Source: Paenibacillus sp. PCH8 (lineage in GTDB: Bacteria > Bacillota > Bacilli > Paenibacillales > Paenibacillaceae). Taken from it: a stretch of DNA of 64,000 nucleotides. The notes beneath the pieces are model-generated. The model was not told where the DNA came from. It worked only from the letters and a program-made list of their open reading frames with translations, and did not search any database. The stretch spans positions 186,001-250,000 of the forward strand of contig NZ_PKQK01000003.1 of NCBI RefSeq assembly GCF_002968835.1, in the 5' to 3' direction. Numbering within the stretch: position 1 is the stretch's first letter; each line of letters starts with the position of its first letter. Shown here one piece after another: positions 53,630 through 63,559 of the stretch. Position numbers and translations under genes: made by a program.

Positions 53630-54218
53630 AGCCCTAACCTCAAATTTTCAGCAGCCCTCACCGGCAAGCCGGTTAACTTTACCATTTCCGATATGGGACG
53701 TTTTGTGGGTCGATGGCCAGTCGGTAACGACAATGACATTTGATAAGAGGCGTGAACTTCTTCAGACGGTGTTAAACCCATCTGAGACAATATCCATAAC
53801 ACCTTTATATGATGACGGCCTCCAGCTCTTCTTAGGAGTAAAACAACAGGGGTTAGAGGGCATAGTTCAATACAACAGTGATGCACCATATTTTTTAAAT
53901 GTAAGACCAAAAGATGTAATTACAAAAATAAAGGCATATCAATATGTAACTTGCCAGGTCTCAGCAACTCGAAAAGGAGCATTTGGCTGGGGGCTACAAT
54001 TGAATGGCAAACACGTAGGGATACTTGAATTCCCACCACATAAAGACATACTGTCTAAGTTTCATTCTCAAGCCAAGAGGCTTGTAAGAAATGAGAATAA
54101 GGATTGGATTTATCTTGAGCCAGTTGTAAGCTGCCAAGTTCGATTTCAGTGCTTTACCAAAGATGGTAAACTAAGATCACCAATAATAGAGAAACTAGTT
54201 GATTTGACTGTAGCATAA
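53630..54218 (+). pseudogene. ATP-dependent DNA ligase (LigD/Ku-associated) 3' remnant
   Basis: LKFSAALTGKPVNFTI lies in one frame and, after a shift near 53690, WDVLWVDGQSVTTMTFDKRRELLQ in another. Then GLEGIVQYNSDAPYFL (the family has GLEGIVAK..), KIKAYQYVTCQVSATRKGAFGWGLQLNGKHVGILEFPP and WIYLEPVVSCQVRFQCFTKDGKLRSPI. The ligase active-site Lys region is gone. It is the C-terminal half only. Confidence 0.82.
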
Positions 54219-54277
54219 CGAGGTGCGGAGTCTGGGAGAATAACAATTCCCCACCTGGACCTATAACGAATTTTAAA

Positions 54278-54770
54278 GTGAGGTGTATTCGTATTTGCGG
54301 CAGATTTACAATTATTGATCCTATTGATAGCATAATGGAACGATACCTGGCTTCAGACACTAAAGGTTTTGACTATCGTCCAAATTATAACGCTGCCCCT
54401 ATGCAGTTTATCCCGTCAATCATTGCAACCAGTAATGGTAATCGCTTAGGTTCACTCCGATGGGGCTTGGTACCTTCATTGGCTAAAGATGACAAAATCG
54501 GAGCTAAGATGATAAATGCACGTGCTGAGACGCTAAACGAGAAACCTTCATTTAGGCGGCTGGTCAGTACTAAGAGGTGCATTATTCCCTGTTCAGGTTT
54601 TTATGAGTGGAAAAAGGAGGACTCCGGAAAGCAGCCAATGCGAATCTTAATGAGAGATGGCTCTATATTCTCCCTTGCCGGTCTGTTTGACACTTGGTTG
54701 GATCCGGACGGAAAGAAATTATCAACGTGCACCATTATCACAACGGAGTTTAAACACGACGAGTCAAACG
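54278..54770 (+). pseudogene. SRAP-family (YedK/HMCES-like) protein, start and end damaged
   Basis: ICGRFTIIDP, YRPNYNAAPMQ, LRWGLVPSLAKD, INARAETLNEKPSFR, RCIIPCSGFYEWKK and FSLAGLFDTW are all SRAP blocks. The catalytic Cys must be residue 2 after Met. Here the codon before it is ATT (54293), not ATG, and the only ordinary start (GTG 54278) would bury the Cys at residue 7. The C-terminus with the active His is lost where the Rhs sequence begins (about 54770). So it is very likely inactive. Confidence 0.75.
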
Positions 54771-57700
54771 GCTTACAATAATGATCATGAATTCAAAGTA
54801 GAAATGAACAAGAAACACTCTACTACTGACGATTTAGTAGAAATCAAAGAGGATAAATTCAGCATTGGCTTAAACCCAGTAGCGGAAACAAATCCGGTAA
54901 AAACCACGCAAAGCCTATCTAGTACAAAGCCTGCAGGGATTGTTAAGAATAATGTAATGACGTATAAGGGGCTTTATCCCGATACTGATTTAATCTATAC
55001 CCTAGGAAACGATAGACTCAAAGAAGAGCTTAAACTTAGCAAAAAGCCGACAGGCAAAAAGTCAGTGATTTACTCCTTTGCCTTAACCCTAGGTAATCTG
55101 GATTACCGCCAGAAACAGGATGGCTCCGTTTCCTTGATTAACCCATCTAATGGCCATATTGAATATATCATCGATAAACCGTTGATGTATGACTCTTTTA
55201 TACCCGAAGGCTATCAGCAAGCAGAGGGAGTTAATGCTTACCCTGAAGAATCTCTTTCCTACGATATTCACTATGAATTGAAAGAGAAAAATGGACAGTT
55301 ATACATTGACGTGATTCCCAGTCTCGCATGGCTTAATGATGCGTCACGTGTATACCCAGTCACCATCGATCCGACTATTGTTAAATTTCAACCGACATAC
55401 CGCTTAGCGGATACCAATATACGTAGTGCTTTTCCCAAACAAACTGGAGCAACCGACACGACACTAGGTGTAGGTCTATATAAAGACGCTACTAGCTCTA
55501 ATGTCATCCGTTCTCTCATTCAGTTTGACACATCGACGATCCCACAGGGGGCAAAGGTTTTAACGGCTGACTTGAACCTCTGGTTAGCGTCCGTTTCAAA
55601 TAATACTAATGTAGATATCACACTAAATAGTGTCAATAAAGCATGGACGGAATACTCTGCGTATACACCTTCAGCGGGCGAATATCTGACACTAAAAAAG
55701 GTGAAAAGTAGCGCAGGGGCAACGACTGGTTATGAGTTAACGGACAAACATGGATACCTGATGCATTTTGATACGGTTTCCAATGATGATCAAGTAAGCA
55801 TCACTCAAGCCAAACTCAGTTATGAACAAGATATGCATGGAAACCGAATTACGTATAAAAGGAATGGGAACGGAGCACTAACTGGTATAGAGGACCCATC
55901 AGGACGTACCATTACATTTGAATATACTTCAGATGGGTTAGTTGATTATCCCATGCTAGAAGGGCGTAAAACGGATTATACGTACCAAAATGGAAAGTTA
56001 GTCACTGTAGATCAGTATAGTGAGGATGGTACTTACAGTCGAACTCAGTTTAGTTATGGCGGCAATTACATTAAAACCATCTTTGACCCGAATAATCGAT
56101 TAACCACTTATACCTATGATCAAGAGTACTTGGTTAAAGTGCAGGAACCTTCAACGGTTTCGGTTACAGATGCAAGTGATCGGCCGGCAACCCAGTACAA
56201 ATATGACACCACTGCTCGTACAGCAGACATAACAAATGCAAATGGCCATACGACAAACTATACGCTGAACTCTAACTTCGTGGCAGAGAAAATCCAAAAT
56301 GCCAAAGGTGAGATTACCCAGTATGTCCTAGATGCAAACTACAATGTCAAGAAAGTAACCAATCCAGATGGAACTGTTGCTGAGCAGACATATGATAGTA
56401 AAGGTAATGTTCTGACTCAAACCGATGAGGTCGGAAATGTTACGACATACGAGTACAATGGCCTGAACCATGTTGTCAAAGAAATTGACCCTAGACAAAA
56501 TATTACCAATTACTCGTATACCGCAGCTGGTGATTTGGAAACCATCGTGGATGCCAAGCAAAAGGTTACGCGTTATGAATATGACACCTATGGTAACTTA
56601 AAAAAGACGACGTATCCAGACCAATCGATTGAAACGTACAGTTACGAGGATAAAGGTAACAATATCAAATCGGTAATAGATGCAGCAGGAAACACAACAA
56701 CAGTGACAACAGATACTATTGGGAATATGATCGCAAATACCGACGGAAATAACAATCGTACCGATTACCATTATGATAAGTTAAATCGTCTGAAAGCTGT
56801 AATTGATCCGAAGCGAAAAGAGACAACTTATGAGTATGATACAGCCGGAAACTTGACTAAAACGATTAATCCAAAACAGGCTGTAGTTCAGTATGAGTAC
56901 AATGGGCAAAATCAGTTAACGAAAAAGACAGATGCCATTGGCAATGTGACCGATAACAAATATGATTCAAATGGCAACATAATTGAGACCACGACTCCTA
57001 ATGGGAACACAATATCTACGACATTCACGGCTTTAGATCAACTCAAAACTATAAGTATAGACGGGCAACAAAAGTGGGCTTATGAATATAATGAAAATGG
57101 TTTACTTGTCAATGTAAACAATGGTGCTCGTTCCTTTACGTATAAGTCTGATGGGTTACCTGAAACAGAGGTAGATAGAGGACATCAAAAGTCGTATATC
57201 TATAATGCGAATAGTGGACTTCAGGAGCTCTCATATGCAACTGGTGGACATTCGTCTACTGTAAGTTATGATTACACCGAGTTAGATCAAGTCAAAAGCA
57301 TTAGCAAAGATAATCAAAACCTCATTTCATATCAGTACAATGATATGGCTGCAATGGAACAAGCCGATCGAGCAAACGGAATTTTAACCAAGGCTGACTA
57401 CGATACTGGGGAACAGTTGCGCACTTACGGTGATTACTCTAGCACAGGAAGTGTAATTCGCGAGTACGACTACACGTATGACTCTAATGAGAATGTAAAA
57501 ACAATTCATTCGGAATTAGGTGATACAACCTATGAGTACGATGCGCTTAACCAACTCGAACAAGAAACTCTACCTGATGGGACGACGATTAAATACAGGT
57601 ATGACGATGTAGGTAATCGGACACAAAAAGTAGTTGTCACAAATGGGCAAGAGCAAACCACTGTATACGAGCATAATAACGCTAACCAATTAACTACTGT

Positions 57701-58742
57701 TAATGGACAAGATTATCTGTATGACAATAATGGAAACCTATTAAATGATGGTAAACAAACGTATATATATGATGCACTGGATCAATTAATTGAAGTGCAA
57801 GATCAATCTGGTCAGAAAATACAACACTATAGTTATGATGAGAACGGAAGACGTATTCAGTCCACTGGTCAGTCCGGAACAGTGAATTTCTTCTACGATG
57901 GCGATGAAGTCATCTATGAAACGGACGAAAATAATAAAACACTTCGAGAGTACACATGGGATGATAGTGGAAGTCCGGTAGCAATGACTAAAGATGGATT
58001 GACCTATTATTACCATTTGAATGGTCATGGAGATGTTGTCAGTTTAACAGATCAGGCTGGTAACGAAGTAGCACAGTATGAATATGACGCATGGGGGAAT
58101 ATTGTAAATCAGAGTGGCTCGCTTGCGGATGAAAACCCATACCGTTATGCTAGTTATAGATACAATGCAGAAACTGGATTGTATTACCTGATATCAAGAA
58201 ACTACAATCCGCAGCTTGGTTCCTTTATCTCGTTGGACTCCGAACAAGATTTGGATCTAGATAACCCGCTGAATCGAAATGGATACAGCTACGGTCTAAA
58301 TAATCCAGTTGTATATGTAGATGATGATGGAAATAACCCTTTTATAATTTATTTCGTTATTTTCGTTGTTAAAGTTGTCGTTAAGGAAGTAGTCAAAACA
58401 GGAGTCAAGAAGACTGCGAAAAAAGCTACAGTAAAAGCAATAAAAAAGGGAACATCATCTGCAGCAGCAAAGAAGACGGGGAGGTCAGGAAAACAAGCTA
58501 GACTCAAAGAAATAGCAAATGATGCTAAGGTTTCAACTTCATTACGAGGAGAAATCAAACGTGATCTAAATGAAATTAAAAGAAAAAAACGCAAAAATGT
58601 AAGAGTCCCTCAGGGATACCAAATGCAGCACAAAAGTGGTTTCGAGGCAAGAAAGGGTTACGGTTACGAACACAGTGTTTTAAATATTACAAAAAACCAT
58701 AAGACACAACATAGATACGATAATAATGGAAAAATAAGATAA
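54657..58742 (+). CDS. Rhs/YD-repeat polymorphic toxin, 5'-truncated, with Ntox8-like C-terminus
   Basis: 1361 aa as an open frame, but the first 40 or so codons lie in a non-native frame of the SRAP remnant. Native sequence starts near 54780 (YNNDHEFKVEMNKKHSTTDD). Then come a beta domain, a DNRLRE-like segment that looks internally deleted (about residue 350-370), many YD repeats, the core (YRYASYRYNAETGLYYLISRNYNP, NGYSYGLNNPVVYVDDDGN), a basic/hydrophobic linker, and the toxin: GKQARLKEIANDAKVS, RGEIKRDLNEIKRKKRKNVR, QMQHKSGFEARKGYGYEHS. This resembles toxin type 8. No secretion signal remains. Confidence 0.8.
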   Translation: MALYSPLPVCLTLGWIRTERNYQRAPLSQRSLNTTSQTAYNNDHEFKVEMNKKHSTTDDLVEIKEDKFSIGLNPVAETNPVKTTQSLSSTKPAGIVKNNVMTYKGLYPDTDLIYTLGNDRLKEELKLSKKPTGKKSVIYSFALTLGNLDYRQKQDGSVSLINPSNGHIEYIIDKPLMYDSFIPEGYQQAEGVNAYPEESLSYDIHYELKEKNGQLYIDVIPSLAWLNDASRVYPVTIDPTIVKFQPTYRLADTNIRSAFPKQTGATDTTLGVGLYKDATSSNVIRSLIQFDTSTIPQGAKVLTADLNLWLASVSNNTNVDITLNSVNKAWTEYSAYTPSAGEYLTLKKVKSSAGATTGYELTDKHGYLMHFDTVSNDDQVSITQAKLSYEQDMHGNRITYKRNGNGALTGIEDPSGRTITFEYTSDGLVDYPMLEGRKTDYTYQNGKLVTVDQYSEDGTYSRTQFSYGGNYIKTIFDPNNRLTTYTYDQEYLVKVQEPSTVSVTDASDRPATQYKYDTTARTADITNANGHTTNYTLNSNFVAEKIQNAKGEITQYVLDANYNVKKVTNPDGTVAEQTYDSKGNVLTQTDEVGNVTTYEYNGLNHVVKEIDPRQNITNYSYTAAGDLETIVDAKQKVTRYEYDTYGNLKKTTYPDQSIETYSYEDKGNNIKSVIDAAGNTTTVTTDTIGNMIANTDGNNNRTDYHYDKLNRLKAVIDPKRKETTYEYDTAGNLTKTINPKQAVVQYEYNGQNQLTKKTDAIGNVTDNKYDSNGNIIETTTPNGNTISTTFTALDQLKTISIDGQQKWAYEYNENGLLVNVNNGARSFTYKSDGLPETEVDRGHQKSYIYNANSGLQELSYATGGHSSTVSYDYTELDQVKSISKDNQNLISYQYNDMAAMEQADRANGILTKADYDTGEQLRTYGDYSSTGSVIREYDYTYDSNENVKTIHSELGDTTYEYDALNQLEQETLPDGTTIKYRYDDVGNRTQKVVVTNGQEQTTVYEHNNANQLTTVNGQDYLYDNNGNLLNDGKQTYIYDALDQLIEVQDQSGQKIQHYSYDENGRRIQSTGQSGTVNFFYDGDEVIYETDENNKTLREYTWDDSGSPVAMTKDGLTYYYHLNGHGDVVSLTDQAGNEVAQYEYDAWGNIVNQSGSLADENPYRYASYRYNAETGLYYLISRNYNPQLGSFISLDSEQDLDLDNPLNRNGYSYGLNNPVVYVDDDGNNPFIIYFVIFVVKVVVKEVVKTGVKKTAKKATVKAIKKGTSSAAAKKTGRSGKQARLKEIANDAKVSTSLRGEIKRDLNEIKRKKRKNVRVPQGYQMQHKSGFEARKGYGYEHSVLNITKNHKTQHRYDNNGKIR

Positions 58743-59189
58743 AACATCATTAGGAGGAAATATGAATCAGAAAGAATTTGAATCAGTCATCAATCTTCCT
58801 GCAAATATTCGTTATGAATACTTCATCAAAAAAGTAGTGGATTCAGAAGAAGTGTGGGGGCTTTATGAGAATGGTTGGTCAGTTACTGAAGATGATAAAG
58901 GTAATAAATTACTTCCATTTTGGCCTAAGAAAGAATTCGCGGAATACTGTGCAACTGATGGTTGGGAAATTTACTCAAGTAAAAGTATGGATTTGTACGA
59001 GTTCATAGAAGAGTTTCTACCCAATTTAAAAAAAGAGGGTTTTAAACCTTCAATATTCTTAAATAATGCTGATTCTGCTGTATTAGAAGTCGATATACTA
59101 ATTGAGGATTTAAAGACAGAACTTGAAAAATACTAAAAGGATTGATAATGGCCGTTCCCAGAACATTAACCGATCGGGGACGGTCGAAT
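58674..59189 (+). repeat. Intact copy of the toxin-tail/DUF2750 module (partner of 2252-2702)
   Basis: Same ends as 2252-2702: toxin last codons, immunity gene and the 3' hairpin ending CGGTCGAAT. No dispersed repeat follows here, unlike the other copy. Confidence 0.9.
58762..59136 (+). CDS. DUF2750-family immunity protein
   Basis: A 124-aa acidic protein with GGAGGAAAT before ATG, 19 bp after the toxin stop. FESVINLPANIRYEYFIKKVVDSEEVWGLYENGW, KLLPFWPKKEFAEYCATDGWE and SMDLYEFIEEFLPNLKKEGFKPSIF are DUF2750 blocks. It presumably binds and silences the toxin encoded just upstream, protecting the producer's cytoplasm. A diverged hairpin (GGCCGTTCCC ... GGGACGGTC) follows as a likely terminator. 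Confidence 0.85.
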   Translation: MNQKEFESVINLPANIRYEYFIKKVVDSEEVWGLYENGWSVTEDDKGNKLLPFWPKKEFAEYCATDGWEIYSSKSMDLYEFIEEFLPNLKKEGFKPSIFLNNADSAVLEVDILIEDLKTELEKY

Positions 59190-59349
59190 GAAATGAATTA
59201 TTTTGATCTTTTGATCAAAAAGCTTGGGAGGTATCGATGAATGAAGTAGATTATTCTTTGGGACTACCATTGACATATGTACAAAATACGAGTTTTGTGA
59301 AACAGTACTAATGATTTAAAAGCTGCACAGTGTTTTTCAACCTCTTTGA
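59190..59349. other. Gap without a gene
   Basis: AT-rich DNA between the immunity gene's 3' hairpin and the RDD remnant. TTTTGATCTTTTGATCAAAA (59202-59221) is a local palindromic stretch; nothing else is recognised. Confidence 0.4.
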
Positions 59350-59508
59350 TTAATCCCAAACTACTTCTGTTCCTGCTATAAAGTCATGAATTGCACGTCG
59401 ATCTTCACGCATACCGAGCACGCCCGCAATAATCACTAAAGGAATTGAAATAATAAGACTATCCAGTATACTTGCTCCTAATCTAATCCAAAAACCTGCT
59501 TTATACAA
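59350..59508 (-). pseudogene. RDD-family membrane protein, internally deleted
   Basis: TTG 59508 has GGAGG 8 bases before it. LYKAGFWIRLGASILDSLIISIPLVIIAG is the RDD first helix (with R-D motif), joined directly to the far C-terminal DRRAIHDFIAGTEVVWD. The middle helices are missing, leaving 52 aa. From 59509 to 59798 no gene is seen. Confidence 0.65.
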
Positions 59509-59798
59509 AATGCTTTCCTCCAAACTACAATTTTAAACTAAACGGCTAAATTACTTCATAAACTCCCTTCATTAAAAAATATCTAAATTTATGTACACAA
59601 CTCAAATAGTATAACAGAAAATTTTACCTATTTACGATATTCGATATTGCTTCTATTTTTCTCATATATCTTTGTGAAATTTATTACAAATCATTAAATT
59701 TCTCAACTGCTGTCCATGTCACTTTTTTCACTTCATTTATCCCCCTTTTTAATTTTGTAGCTCCCTATGTTAACCAAAAAAAGATGCTTAAACAGAAG

Positions 59799-60263
59799 TT
59801 AAGTATCCTTTTTTTCATTCTGCATCTGCCCTCTTTGCCAAATCTTATACTCCATAATGGCATAGACTACACCGGCGATAGCAAAGATCCAGACAGATGT
59901 CATTCGGTTGAGTTGATATCCATTCACGAAATATGGACTGTACATTTGATCAAAAATTCACAACCCTCCCCATCCAAAACCACCCATATATATGATAGTT
60001 CTCACTGTAAGAGAGCGCACATATTTCCGCAACAACCATGAGATTGGGCTCAGAATTACAACATAAAAAGCGAGCATATAGTGACCGAATCCCAGGATGA
60101 GCGACAAAATATATATCAGGACCCCTAGATTACGTAAGCCGTAGTACTCTGTTGTTGTTATTTGGTACCCTTCAATCCTTTCAAGAACGATGAGTGCTGT
60201 AAAAAAAATCACGATAAATAGTAGTCCTAATACCATGTAACGTTGAACTGCATTCACCAACAT
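59799..60263 (-). pseudogene. Membrane protein split by a stop codon
   Basis: From ATG 60263 the first 101 codons encode three hydrophobic helices (MVLGLLFIVIFFTALIVLE, LGVLIYILSLILGFGHYML, YVVILSPISWLL). A TGA at 59958 breaks it after GGFGWGGL, but the same frame goes on with FDQMYSPYFVNGYQLNRM and a last helix to a second stop at 59799. One nonsense change explains it. Family unknown. Confidence 0.65.
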
Positions 60264-60338
60264 CAGCTCCCCCCTATGTATAAACGCAGCTAGAAGCGCT
60301 CAAGTTACATGATTTTGAACTAATTACACCTAAAAGAA

Positions 60339-60357
60339 GCCATATTGGACATATGGC
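60339..60357 (-). terminator. Hairpin after the WG-repeat gene
   Basis: GCCATAT and ATATGGC with a 5-nt loop; on the minus strand it is followed by TTCTTTTA. Modest T-run. Confidence 0.5.
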
Positions 60358-60387
60358 CTCTGACTTTGACAGGTTGTGAAATGACAC

Positions 60388-62895
60388 TCACATATGGAAT
60401 GCTTTCCAGAACGAACCTTCTGTATTAATGATATCTTTGATCTGAACAAAAGGAATCGTAAACGTTGGAAATCCAGCTGAATAGGGAGCGATATCATATG
60501 GGTTGAAGTAGAGATGCAGAGCATCCGCTGTAACAAAAAACGGCTGATCTGCACTAATCCCCTTATAGGTGTCCGGAAACACATACGAGTATTGAGGATC
60601 ATTTTTGATCTGATCCCCCACAATCTGGCTTAACACTTTGACATAGTCACTATTCGGTTTGAATAAATCCTTCAGCTCATACAACTGACCATTCGTCAGA
60701 TTAATAATCGCATAGATCATCGTAGGCATACCATGCGCTGCACCCGCCGGATAGTTATAACCTGTAAGCTGGAATTGCAGCAACTGCTTTTGGTAGAAAG
60801 TAATATCAAAATCGCCTGTATACGTGTAATCCAGCTGTTGATCAGTAGGAACTGGCTTCACCTGAGAGAGTTCTTTCAACTTCGTATTCAACGCAAGCTG
60901 CTCCGCTTGATTCGTCAATCCTTCTACCTGCGGATAATATACGAGGTAATCCCTATTCGGTTTGTACTTCTCTTCGCGTACACGGTATGGTGGATGAAGC
61001 GGAACAATCGTATTTTGCCGCCAGATGATCTGTCCGGCACGGTTCACATACGATAAGCGCTGGTCTACATACGCCTTGATCAGATCTGGTGCCACCAGCT
61101 CCAGCGTACCCGAACCTTCAACATGGGGATACCCAGCGGCAGGTCTTCCACTCAGATCCAGCAGATAGGTCTGTCTCCCGTCGGATGCGGAGGCAAGGCC
61201 GTTTTTGTAATTGCCCACATCGCGATATACGAACTCCGTAAGCCTTCTACCGTGAGTATCTGCAATCGCGTACACAGAGCCGATATACGGCTGCTCCGGG
61301 TTAATCGCTTGCCCCAGCGCATAACGATGCTCGCCTAGTTCGCGAATATCATTATACGCGGGTTGAATGATAAATGATCCTTGCGTATTAATGACACCAT
61401 AGTTCGATTTGTAGTCCTCCGCTGTATTAACAATCGCTTGACCGTTGCTAAAAGGAAATGCCGATGAAAACTTGGGCTGAATGCGAATATTACCCCGTTC
61501 GTCGATATACCCATATTTGCCCGAGGCCTCTTTTTGAAAAGCGAGCAGTCCATCCCCTAGTGGCCCCACATAAGCATATGGATATGTCGCAATCCGCTGT
61601 CCGTTCCGATTAATCAGCGCATATTCATTGTCCTTGATCTGCACAACCGCTTTGCCATCTTGAAAATCGTTCGCTGATGCGAACTGTGCCGGTATCACCT
61701 CATTGCCTGAGGCATCCAGATAACCATACAGACTCACCGATCCATCTGTCTGACTAGGATTAGAATCGTAAAACAACGCTCGGCCGTCCTTCATATTCGA
61801 GATATACGAGTATGCCCGTTTGGTCAGTACCGTGCCTTGTTCATTAATCATCTTAAATCCTTGAGCATCGATCACCATCGCCCGTTCTTCAGAAAAAGAG
61901 TTGATGGAATCGTATACAGGTTGAACTACATACTGCCCATTCAAATTAATAACACCGGCATGACCGTGCTTCACAACGACAGCCAATCCATTGGGTTGAA
62001 ACTCATGCGCGTCATCCAGAACCGGCTCTAGCCGAACATGCCCCTGGGCATCCATATATCCCCAACGCGTCCCACTCGTGGTTCGAACGGAGATTGGATA
62101 TAACCATGTCGCTGACCGGGCATGACTTATCGGGGTCATAGCCTGTTTAATTTTCTTTTCCAGCTCAAGTAATACCTCTCTGGAAGGATAAGCTTCCGGG
62201 AAGCTGAGTGCTTTCTGAACGGAGGCGAGTGCTGCCGGATACTGACCCGCATGGTACTGAGCATCCGCAAGATAGTACCAATAAAAGATATAGTCCGGGT
62301 AGTGTTGGGTGAGTTTCTCGTAATATTGCACCACTTTGGGATAATAGGATGCATATACGTCTGTTGCAGGCACCCATTTCCCATGCTGCCACCGGATAAT
62401 TTCCACACGGTAGGCTTCTCCTGTATCGTGAATCCACAGTGCAATTTCCACCTTGCCATCTCTTCCGTGCTGTCCAGGCATATCAATGATTTCTGCATAG
62501 CTGTAGTATAGATCATCAGGTGCCAGATCTTTGAGCCCTGATTCGGTCCACTCATATACAGCGAGCTTAGACCAGATGGCGCCAATCCGCCAGCCAATGA
62601 TCAGATTATTCCTTGCCGTTGACGTCACAGGGGCTGCAGTCATTAATGTTACCCCATACCCCAACCCCTTGATTAGAGACATTTTGATCCAGTGTCCTTG
62701 GTAAAATCTTAGAATAAGCAAGTACAGCTCACCATTCAACTGGTAGACAGCAGCTATCTCTGGCATACCATCACCAGTAAGATCCGCCGCGTAGATCGCT
62801 GGATGTTGGACAGGTTTATCAATAGTGACGACCGTTGCACCAGCCGGAATATGTTGATTCACAATTTGTGTTAACAGCGGTTCGCTCATGGACAT
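60388..62895 (-). CDS. WG-repeat protein with VCBS/TPR-like front and DUF3298 end
   Basis: An 835-aa protein. Front: FG-GAP-like segment (AIYAADLTGDGMPEIAAVYQ) and a TPR-like part (YYLADAQYHAGQYPAALASVQKAL). Middle: at least five WG repeats (WGYMDAQGHVRLEPVLDDA, GVINLNGQYVVQPVYD, YGYLDASGNEVIPAQF, YGYIDERGNIRIQPKF, GVINTQGSFIIQPAYN). End: DUF3298-like (TGYNYPAGAAHGMPTMIYAIINLTNGQLYELKDLF). GGGAGG lies 8 bases before ATG 62895. There is no signal peptide. Role unknown; WG repeats form beta-propeller-like binding surfaces. Confidence 0.85.
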   Translation of the reverse strand: MSMSEPLLTQIVNQHIPAGATVVTIDKPVQHPAIYAADLTGDGMPEIAAVYQLNGELYLLILRFYQGHWIKMSLIKGLGYGVTLMTAAPVTSTARNNLIIGWRIGAIWSKLAVYEWTESGLKDLAPDDLYYSYAEIIDMPGQHGRDGKVEIALWIHDTGEAYRVEIIRWQHGKWVPATDVYASYYPKVVQYYEKLTQHYPDYIFYWYYLADAQYHAGQYPAALASVQKALSFPEAYPSREVLLELEKKIKQAMTPISHARSATWLYPISVRTTSGTRWGYMDAQGHVRLEPVLDDAHEFQPNGLAVVVKHGHAGVINLNGQYVVQPVYDSINSFSEERAMVIDAQGFKMINEQGTVLTKRAYSYISNMKDGRALFYDSNPSQTDGSVSLYGYLDASGNEVIPAQFASANDFQDGKAVVQIKDNEYALINRNGQRIATYPYAYVGPLGDGLLAFQKEASGKYGYIDERGNIRIQPKFSSAFPFSNGQAIVNTAEDYKSNYGVINTQGSFIIQPAYNDIRELGEHRYALGQAINPEQPYIGSVYAIADTHGRRLTEFVYRDVGNYKNGLASASDGRQTYLLDLSGRPAAGYPHVEGSGTLELVAPDLIKAYVDQRLSYVNRAGQIIWRQNTIVPLHPPYRVREEKYKPNRDYLVYYPQVEGLTNQAEQLALNTKLKELSQVKPVPTDQQLDYTYTGDFDITFYQKQLLQFQLTGYNYPAGAAHGMPTMIYAIINLTNGQLYELKDLFKPNSDYVKVLSQIVGDQIKNDPQYSYVFPDTYKGISADQPFFVTADALHLYFNPYDIAPYSAGFPTFTIPFVQIKDIINTEGSFWKAFHM

Positions 62896-63148
62896 CTCAG
62901 TTTCCTCCCTTATGACCGCATTCGCCTAATGGTATGCGTCATAAATCGGGATATGACATGAAATTCATTTTATATAAGTTGAACCAACTAATAATCACAC
63001 TAGCTACTCCAATGACAGAACGACCTTCCTCATCACCCATTCCATAGCCTCAGGATCACGATTCACTGTGAGTCACGAATGCTCGTGTTGATCCGTGCTT
63101 CCTACCTATATTCGTTTAGAAATGACTTTTACTTACTCCACAATAAAA
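62896..63148. other. Gap without a gene
   Basis: Upstream DNA of the WG-repeat gene. AT-rich stretches could hold its promoter (minus strand). No open frame with a ribosome site is convincing. Confidence 0.4.
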
Positions 63149-63185
63149 AAGATTTGCAGTGGCCTTGTAGCCTTCTGCAAATCTT
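63149..63185 (-). terminator. Terminator of the minus-strand pair
   Basis: Perfect 11-bp arms AAGATTTGCAG and CTGCAAATCTT; on the minus strand a T-run follows (AAAAAA at 63145-63150 on plus). It ends the transcript of the two genes below. Confidence 0.85.
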
Positions 63186-63262
63186 CTTATATTCTATAGT
63201 ACATCTTTATTTTCTACATCATATCGCTTCATGCGCCTTCGCTTCGCGGTTACTAACCAGTA

Positions 63263-63559
63263 TCAAGCCTCTTCTTGCAAACTGAGCTGTACATATTGGG
63301 TAAGACGACAATACTGAGCCAACAGTTGATCTTCATCACCTTGTCCCAGCGCAACGCGGCGCCCAGTGTCCAGGATACCACTTAACAATTCATGAAGGAA
63401 ACTCTTCTGCAACCGTAAGGACTCTACTGCGAGCTGTTCAAGTACCTCAATATCTCGGATCGTAAACTGGGATAACCCTCGCAACAGCAACTCTTCTGAC
63501 CAGCCGCTAATGTTCTGCATGAACTGATTATGCTCTTCCAAGTCTTCCCATCCTTCCAT
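63263..63559 (-). CDS. Unknown small helical protein
   Basis: A 98-aa, Leu/Glu/Gln-rich helical protein (QFTIRDIEVLEQLAVESLRLQKSFLHELLSGILDTGRRV). Its ATG lies 32 bp inside the upstream gene, so the pair is coupled. No membrane or signal segment. Not recognised. Confidence 0.65.
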   Translation of the reverse strand: MEGWEDLEEHNQFMQNISGWSEELLLRGLSQFTIRDIEVLEQLAVESLRLQKSFLHELLSGILDTGRRVALGQGDEDQLLAQYCRLTQYVQLSLQEEA

